A stretch of 11,681 nt of DNA from Bradyrhizobium sp. GTDB taxonomy: Bacteria > Pseudomonadota > Alphaproteobacteria > Rhizobiales > Xanthobacteraceae. The stretch covers positions 1-11,681 of the forward strand of contig JAFAUV010000418.1 in NCBI GenBank assembly GCA_019243075.1. The letters run 5' to 3'. Position numbers and translations under genes: made by a program. Under the pieces are notes generated by a model. The model did no database searches. It saw only the letters and a list, made by a program, of their open reading frames with translations, and was not told the DNA's origin. Each line of letters opens with the position of its first letter. Within the stretch, counting starts at the first letter, position 1. Shown here piece after piece: positions 7,161 through 11,681 of the stretch.

Positions 7161-8924
7161 TTAGGCGGCGAATTTCGCGAGCCGGCTCATTTCCTGCGTC
7201 ACCAATTCGCGGTACGGCCCCTGCCCCTGCATCAAGCGATCCGGCGGGCCATCCTCGATGATCTTGCCGGCCTTGAGCACGACCACACGGTCGAAATTGC
7301 GCAAGGTGGCGAGCCGATGGGCGATCGCGATCACGGTGCGGCCGCGCATCAACCGCGTCAGCGCCTCGCGGATCGCTTCCTCCGATTCGCTGTCAAGCGC
7401 TGCGGTCGCCTCATCCAGCAACAGAATCGGGGCATCCTTGAGGAAGGCGCGCGCAATCGCGATGCGCTGCCGCTGTCCTCCCGAAAGCTTCACGCCGCGG
7501 TCGCCGACCAGGGTATCGAGGCCGTCGGGCAGGGTTTCCACAAAATCGCATCGGGCCGCGATCGCCGCGCGCAAAACTTCGTCATCGCTGGCATTCGGCC
7601 GGCCATAACGGATGTTTTCACGGATGGTGCGATGGAACAGCGAGATATCCTGCGGCACCACCGAGATGGCATGGCGCAGGCTCTCCTGAGTGACGCGCGA
7701 AATATCCTGGCCGTCGATGGTTATGCTGCCCTGATCGACATCATAGAACCGCTGCAGCAACACAAACAGAGAGGACTTGCCGCCGCCGGACTGGCCGACC
7801 AGACCGACGCGCTGGCCGGGCTGCAGGCGCAGGCTGAAGCGTTCGAACACCTTGAGGCCGCCCGGATACTGGAAGGAAATGTTGTTGAAGGCGATCGCCG
7901 CACCACTGCGCACCAGGGGCTCGGCGGCCGGGTGGTCACGCAGCTCATGCGGCTGCAGCAACGTCGCGACCGCCTCGGTGAGGCGCGCGACATGCTGGGT
8001 CACGTCGACCAGGGCGACCGCCAGATCGCGCGTCGCACTCAGGATGGAAATGCCGAGCGTGCAGATCAACACGACATCGCCGGTGGTGGCACCGCCCTGC
8101 TGCCACAGCCGCAAACCCCAGGCGAGCAGCGCGATGATCATGCACACGGTTACCGCGGCGTGAGCAAGCCGCAGCTTTTCCAGGTAGCGCAGGCTGCGGC
8201 CGCGCGCGGCCACTTCGCGGCTCACGGTCGCATCGAAGCGGTCGTGCTCGTGGCGCAGCCCGCAGAAGGCCCGCACCAGCGGCATGTTGTTGATGACATC
8301 GATCATCTCGCCGTCGACCGCCGCAGCCTTGTCGGCGAAATCATCGTGCAGCGGCCTGCCGGCCGCGGCGAGATGAAACATCGCCACGACCATGCCGCCG
8401 GCGATGGCGAGCAGCACCGCGGCCATCGGCAGGCTGACGGTCCCGATCAGGCTGATTGCCGCAATTGTGGCAAAGCACGGCGGCAACACATTCCAGACGA
8501 ACATGTTTTCGACCGTGAAGATCGCGTTCGACGTCGCCGTGATCCGGCTGGTCAGCATGCCCGGCAGGCGGTCGGAGAAATAGCTCGGCGCATGGCCGGT
8601 GAGATGGCGGAACATGTCGCGCCGGAGATCGCCGGTCACGCCAACAAAGGTGTAACTGGCGACCCAGCTCGCGATCCGCCACAGGAAATTATCCGATGCG
8701 ATCAGCGACATGAGCAGCGCGAATGCCAGCCATACGTTGGTTGCGTGCTCCGGCCCCGCCGACAGACTGTCGACCAAGAACTTGACGCCATATTGCGTGC
8801 CCACCGAACAGGCAACGGCGCCGATCACGCTGCCCAATATGAGCAGATGGGAGACCGGCCGTTGGCGCAGATAGCGCAACACAAACGGAAACGGGCGATG
8901 CGCATATCCGGATAGCTGGTCCAT
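7161..8924 (-). CDS. ABC transporter half-protein (fused membrane and ATPase domains), exporter type
   Basis: A 587-residue exporter-type ABC protein expected to work as a homodimer in the inner membrane. The transmembrane domain covers about residues 10-320, with hydrophobic stretches near 27-45, 65-80, 150-185 and 257-300. The ATPase domain covers about 343-587: Walker A GQSGGGKSS (377-385, K383), Q-loop Q425 in VVPQD, signature LSGGQ (480-484), Walker B ILLLDE (500-505) with catalytic E505, D-loop AALDSES (508-514) and switch H536. All motifs for ATP hydrolysis are intact. The size and fold match the MsbA/NdvA-like group that moves lipids, glycolipids or glucans outward, but no motif fixes the cargo. 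The ATG at 8924 has only a weak AGG about 10 bases upstream. It is first in the minus-strand run and is preceded by an EcfG-type promoter. The neighbouring glycosyltransferase and glucosidase suggest a saccharide or glycolipid cargo; this is inference. Confidence 0.93.
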   Translation of the reverse strand: MDQLSGYAHRPFPFVLRYLRQRPVSHLLILGSVIGAVACSVGTQYGVKFLVDSLSAGPEHATNVWLAFALLMSLIASDNFLWRIASWVASYTFVGVTGDLRRDMFRHLTGHAPSYFSDRLPGMLTSRITATSNAIFTVENMFVWNVLPPCFATIAAISLIGTVSLPMAAVLLAIAGGMVVAMFHLAAAGRPLHDDFADKAAAVDGEMIDVINNMPLVRAFCGLRHEHDRFDATVSREVAARGRSLRYLEKLRLAHAAVTVCMIIALLAWGLRLWQQGGATTGDVVLICTLGISILSATRDLAVALVDVTQHVARLTEAVATLLQPHELRDHPAAEPLVRSGAAIAFNNISFQYPGGLKVFERFSLRLQPGQRVGLVGQSGGGKSSLFVLLQRFYDVDQGSITIDGQDISRVTQESLRHAISVVPQDISLFHRTIRENIRYGRPNASDDEVLRAAIAARCDFVETLPDGLDTLVGDRGVKLSGGQRQRIAIARAFLKDAPILLLDEATAALDSESEEAIREALTRLMRGRTVIAIAHRLATLRNFDRVVVLKAGKIIEDGPPDRLMQGQGPYRELVTQEMSRLAKFAA

Positions 8925-8970
8925 GGATTACAAACCTGTCGAGAGGGGGCTGTTCGGTTCCGACTGGGTG

Positions 8971-8996
8971 AACGACGAAGGCTTCCGCCGGGTTCC
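8971..8996 (-). promoter_or_regulatory. EcfG-type general stress promoter for the ABC-led operon
   Basis: On the minus strand the -35 GGAAC (8996-8992) is followed by a 17-base spacer and the -10 CGTT (8974-8971). This is an exact match to the EcfG consensus GGAAC-N16/17-CGTT known from the PhyR/NepR/EcfG general stress response of alphaproteobacteria. The -10 lies 46 bases before the ABC start at 8924, leaving a leader of roughly 40 bases. That a second exact match faces the other way in the same gap makes chance unlikely. Confidence 0.75.
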
Positions 8997-9131
8997 GGGG
9001 CGCCGCGATGAAATGCACGCAACGATTTCCAGGACGCGGTTAGGAAAGGAAGCCTGACCTCCGGTGATGGCATCATCGCGACGACATACGGACAAGGTCC
9101 TGACGTTTCGAAGAAGTAACCTTTGCGCGCA

Positions 9132-9156
9132 GGAACTTCGTACGTACGTCAACGTT
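9132..9156 (+). promoter_or_regulatory. EcfG-type general stress promoter for the GT4 glycosyltransferase
   Basis: The -35 GGAAC (9132-9136) is followed by 16 bases and the -10 CGTT (9153-9156), an exact EcfG consensus. The -10 ends 73 bases before the ATG at 9230, implying a leader of about 65 bases. The spacer contains the palindrome CGTACGTACG (9139-9148), which could be an operator for a second regulator or may be chance. Confidence 0.78.
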
Positions 9157-9215
9157 GCATGTCGGGCATGTGCCGGTGCCGGACCGAGTGGGGCAATTTT
9201 TCACATGATCGCGAA

Positions 9216-9221
9216 AAGGAG
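9216..9221 (+). promoter_or_regulatory. Strong ribosome binding site for the GT4 gene
   Basis: AAGGAG lies 8 bases before the ATG at 9230, near-ideal spacing. It is the strongest of the plus-strand sites in the window and fixes the start. Confidence 0.85.
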
Positions 9222-9229
9222 ATGGTGAG

Positions 9230-10300
9230 ATGCGCATCGCGCAGGTAGCTCCGTTGACGGAGGCTGTTCCACCCAAGCTTTATGGCGGCACCGAGCGGGT
9301 GGTGCATTGGTTGACCGAGGAGCTGGTGGCGCTGGGACACGACGTCACCCTGTTCGCCAGCGGCGATTCGCAGACTTCAGCCAAGCTCGATGCAACATGG
9401 CCGAAGGCCTTGCGGCTCGATGGCGCGGTGCGCGATCCGAACGCGCTGCACATGGTGATGCTGGAGCGGGTGCGGCAGAAATGCGACGATGAGGAATTCG
9501 ACTTCCTGCACTTCCACCTCGACTACTATCCGTTCTCGCTGTTCTACCGGCAACCGACCCCGTTCCTGACCACGCTGCACGGCCGGCTCGATCTGCCGGA
9601 GCATCAGCCCGTGTTCACGACCTTCTCGAAACTGCCGGTCATCTCGATCTCCAATGCGCAGCGGCGGCCGGTGCCGCAGGCGAACTGGGTGGGCACGATC
9701 CATCACGGCCTGCCCGAGAATTTGCTCACTCCCACGGCGATGAAGCAGGAATACCTCGCCGTTCTCGGCCGCATCGCGCCGGAAAAGGGCGTCGATCGCG
9801 CGATCAAGATCGCGATGCGCTGCGGCGTTCCGCTCAAGATCGCGGCCAAGGTCGACCGCGCCGACCAGGACTATTATGACCAGCTCATCTCGCCGCTGAT
9901 CACCGGCAATCCGCTTGTCGAATTTGTTGGGGAAATCGGCGATCATGAGAAATCGGAATTTCTGAGCGGCGCGATCGGGCTGCTCGTGCCGATCGATTGG
10001 CCGGAGCCGTTCGGCCTCGTGATGATCGAGGCCATGGCCTGCGGCACGCCCGTGATCGCCTATAACCGCGGCTCGGTGCCGGAGATCATCGACGAGGGCC
10101 TCACCGGCTTCATTGTCGAGGACGAGATCAGCGCCGTGGCGGCTGTCGATCGGCTGTCGGGACTGGATCGCGGCGCCATTCGTAAGCATTTTGAGACAAG
10201 GTTCACCGCGCGGCGAATGGCGCTCGATTATCTCTCCGCCTATCGTGGCCTGATGGAAACGGCCGAGCCGAAGATCCGCCTGGTCAGCAGCGCGGAGTAG
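9230..10300 (+). CDS. GT4-family glycosyltransferase
   Basis: A 356-residue GT-B fold retaining glycosyltransferase, predicted to be cytoplasmic or loosely membrane-associated. The N-terminal acceptor domain opens with MRIAQVAPLTEAVPPKLYGGTE; YGGTE (18-22) is the glycine-rich loop of the family. LTEELVALGHDVTLFASGDS (28-47) follows. The donor domain has LGRIAPEKGVDRAI (179-192, with R181 and K186 as the phosphate-binding pair) and the E-x7-E motif EPFGLVMIE (E259 and E267). CGTPVIAYNRGSVPEII comes next (271-287). Donor and acceptor are not readable; related enzymes use UDP-, GDP- or ADP-sugars to build glucosides, glycolipids or exopolysaccharide. It is transcribed alone, divergent from the ABC-glucosidase-PRC-MFS run, from its own EcfG-type promoter, and has a strong ribosome binding site. 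The shared control suggests it makes the saccharide handled by that run. It ends in a TAG at 10298 and converges on the alkyl sulfatase gene. Family firm, product unknown. Confidence 0.92.
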   Translation: MRIAQVAPLTEAVPPKLYGGTERVVHWLTEELVALGHDVTLFASGDSQTSAKLDATWPKALRLDGAVRDPNALHMVMLERVRQKCDDEEFDFLHFHLDYYPFSLFYRQPTPFLTTLHGRLDLPEHQPVFTTFSKLPVISISNAQRRPVPQANWVGTIHHGLPENLLTPTAMKQEYLAVLGRIAPEKGVDRAIKIAMRCGVPLKIAAKVDRADQDYYDQLISPLITGNPLVEFVGEIGDHEKSEFLSGAIGLLVPIDWPEPFGLVMIEAMACGTPVIAYNRGSVPEIIDEGLTGFIVEDEISAVAAVDRLSGLDRGAIRKHFETRFTARRMALDYLSAYRGLMETAEPKIRLVSSAE

Positions 10301-10324
10301 GCGGCGGTTTCTGCATCGTCCTTG

Positions 10325-10342
10325 CCGGCGGCCAGCCGCCGG
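10325..10342. terminator. GC-rich hairpin between converging genes, possible two-way terminator
   Basis: CCGGCGG (10325-10331) and CCGCCGG (10336-10342) form a 7-base-pair stem with the loop CCAG. No T-run follows on either strand, so it is not a standard intrinsic terminator. Its position in the 89-base gap between the GT4 stop and the alkyl sulfatase stop fits termination or transcript protection. A weaker GGCCA/TGGCC stem lies just to the right. Confidence 0.4.
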
Positions 10343-10389
10343 ATGGGCGAAGCACGCCTTGGCCACCTTTGGCCCCCGGGGATGACGAT

Positions 10390-11681
10390 CTACGTGATCG
10401 CCGCTCGCTTCGGCTCGACGATCTCGAACATCCGCGGGAACTCATCCATCAGGCCCATCAGCTCCGCGAGCCGGCTGGCATTGCCCGAAACCTCGACCTT
10501 GCCTGTCGCAACCGCCTCCGGAAAGCTCGAGAGCTTCGCGATCACCTCGTCCAGCGTGGCGCGCGCCAGCGTGAAGCCGGCATCCGCATTCGCCGCCTGC
10601 ACGCCCTCGCTATAGGTCAGCGCGGCGTTTTCCAGGTTGAGCACGAAGGTTTCGCCGGTGTCCGTGAAGCTCCAGTTCAGCACCATGTGCTTGCCCTCCG
10701 CTTTCGGTCCGTTCAACCGGACACCGAGCACGTCCCAGAGCTGGCTGGTGCGCAGCGCAGCGAGAGTTTCGCGCGGCAGTGGCGCGCGCGGCGGCGTTTT
10801 CGGCATGCCCTGGCGCAGCTCCTGCGCGCCGAACAGATAGGCGTTGCGCCAGGTCGCGCTTTCGGCGGCATAGCCGAGTTGCTCGAAAGTGTCGGCAAGC
10901 ATCGCCCGCGCCGCGCGGTTGTCGGGCTCGGCGAAGACGAGATGGCTCAGCGCCTGCGCGACAAAGCGGAACTCGCCCTTGTCGAAATCCGTCTTCGCCC
11001 GCGTCAGGATCGCCTCGCTGCCTCCCATATACTCGACGTACTTCCTGCCTGACGCCACCGGCGGCAGCGGATCGAGATTGACCGGATTGGCGTCATACCA
11101 GCCGAGATATTTCTGGTAGATCGCCTTCACGTTATGGCGGATGTGACCGTAATAGCCGCGGCCGTGCCAGGCCGCTTCGAGGCTCTTCGGCAGGCGAATG
11201 GTCTCGGCGATCTCGGCTGGGGTCAGCCCGTGATTCATCAGTCGGATGGTCTGGTCATGCGCGAATTTGTAGAGATCGCGCTGCTGGCGGATCATGGTGT
11301 CGATCCGCTCCCTGCCCCAGACCGGCCAGTGATGCTGGCCGCACATGGCTTCGGCCTTGCCGCCCCACATCTTCAGCGCCTCGCCGAGATATTTCGACCA
11401 GGCGAGCGCGTCGCGCACATCGGCGCCGCGGAACGGCAGCAGGTTGTGGAAATTGTGCGTGCAGTTTTCCGCGAGGTTCAGCACCTTGTAGCGCGGGATG
11501 TAGAAGTGCATCTCGGCCGGCGCCTCGCTGTTCGGCGCCATCTGGAATTCGAAGGTGACGCCGTCGATCGTGCGGACGTCGCCGGTCGCCACGATGAGAT
11601 CTGTCGGCCGCACGAGCGCGACGGCGCCCGCCGCCATCGTCTTGCCGAGGCCGCAATCGACCTGGCCGCGCGGGCCTTTCT
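10390..11681 (-). CDS. Alkyl sulfatase (SdsA1/BDS1/YjcS type), N-terminus beyond the window
   Basis: The open frame runs to the right edge without an upstream stop, so 430 C-terminal residues of a protein usually about 650 long are present. The enzyme family hydrolyses primary alkyl sulfates such as SDS to alcohol and sulfate with a two-zinc metallo-beta-lactamase site. Numbering from the in-frame Met at 11637, the last part of the catalytic domain includes GLGKT just before it, E38 (SEAPAEMH), E57 (LAENCTHN) and H102 (GQHHWP). Their spacings of 19 and 45 match the zinc ligands E280, E299 and H344 that I recall for Pseudomonas SdsA1. The HxHxDH motif lies outside the window. A helical dimerisation domain (about VEYMGGSEAILTRA to QELRQG) and a C-terminal SCP2-like lipid-binding domain (TSQLWDVLGV to the end) follow. 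The Met at 11637 is internal, not a start. Many family members carry a signal peptide, but that region is not visible here. Confidence 0.92.
   Translation of the reverse strand, partial: KGPRGQVDCGLGKTMAAGAVALVRPTDLIVATGDVRTIDGVTFEFQMAPNSEAPAEMHFYIPRYKVLNLAENCTHNFHNLLPFRGADVRDALAWSKYLGEALKMWGGKAEAMCGQHHWPVWGRERIDTMIRQQRDLYKFAHDQTIRLMNHGLTPAEIAETIRLPKSLEAAWHGRGYYGHIRHNVKAIYQKYLGWYDANPVNLDPLPPVASGRKYVEYMGGSEAILTRAKTDFDKGEFRFVAQALSHLVFAEPDNRAARAMLADTFEQLGYAAESATWRNAYLFGAQELRQGMPKTPPRAPLPRETLAALRTSQLWDVLGVRLNGPKAEGKHMVLNWSFTDTGETFVLNLENAALTYSEGVQAANADAGFTLARATLDEVIAKLSSFPEAVATGKVEVSGNASRLAELMGLMDEFPRMFEIVEPKRAAIT

Larger units (their letters stand above)
8925..9229. other. Divergent regulatory region without a gene
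   Basis: This 305-base gap separates the outward-facing ABC and GT4 genes. No credible small gene was found. It holds one EcfG-type promoter in each direction (8971-8996 minus, 9132-9156 plus). The 10-base perfect palindrome CGTACGTACG (9139-9148) lies in the spacer of the plus-strand promoter. A hexamer direct repeat, GCATGT (9157-9162 and 9169-9174 region), follows the -10. The 8997-9131 centre shows nothing I can name. Confidence 0.7.

Noticed and set aside
7317..8915. Open frame of 532 codons on the plus strand, antisense to the ABC transporter
   Set aside because: It mirrors a gene with intact Walker A, signature and Walker B motifs; its own translation is charged low-complexity sequence with no recognisable fold.
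9377..10366. Open frame of 329 codons on the minus strand, antisense to the GT4 gene
   Set aside because: The plus-strand GT4 has all family motifs, a strong binding site and a promoter; the antisense frame has none.
11635..11637. Met at 11637 as the start of a short alkyl-sulfatase-like gene
   Set aside because: The frame stays open to the edge and the residues before it (GLGKT and neighbours) match the family's inner sequence, so the Met is internal.

Overview
The window looks like chromosomal DNA from an alphaproteobacterium of the order Hyphomicrobiales, most likely Bradyrhizobium or a close relative in Nitrobacteraceae (Afipia, Rhodopseudomonas). The reasons are very high GC in every gene, protein families and wording typical of that group, a mosaic palindromic intergenic repeat of a kind common there, and two promoters that fit the alphaproteobacterial EcfG (general stress sigma factor) consensus. 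The genus call is inference. No phage, transposase, CRISPR, tRNA or rRNA was seen.

Layout, left to right. Bases 1-34 (minus) are the first 11 codons of a gene leaving the window. Bases 112-1317 (minus) encode a class III (CaiB/BaiF) CoA-transferase, probably co-transcribed with it. A 173-base divergent gap leads to a plus-strand GT5 glycogen/starch-synthase family gene (1491-2906, glgA-like, TTG start). Its stop codon lies inside a palindromic repeat (2903-3008). A minus-strand run follows, listed here in transcription order: ABC half-transporter (8924-7161), glycogen-debranching-type glucosidase (7094-4893), exported PRC-barrel protein (4868-4368) and MFS transporter (4331-3039). Divergent from this run, across a 305-base gap, is a GT4 glycosyltransferase (9230-10300). 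The right end holds the C-terminal two thirds of a SdsA1-type alkyl sulfatase (minus, 10390 to the edge).

The most interesting part is the 8925-9229 gap. It carries a GGAAC-N17-CGTT promoter facing the ABC gene and a GGAAC-N16-CGTT promoter facing the GT4 gene. Both sit at suitable distances from their starts. This suggests that one stress regulon drives a glycosyltransferase on one side and an exporter, debranching-type hydrolase, periplasmic PRC-barrel protein and MFS carrier on the other. I infer a stress-induced saccharide synthesis, remodelling and transport module; its product cannot be read from sequence. The adjacent GlgA-like synthase has an altered ADP-glucose-binding signature (RVGGLAAV in place of KTGGLADV) and a weaker EcfG-like promoter, so it may belong to the same physiology.
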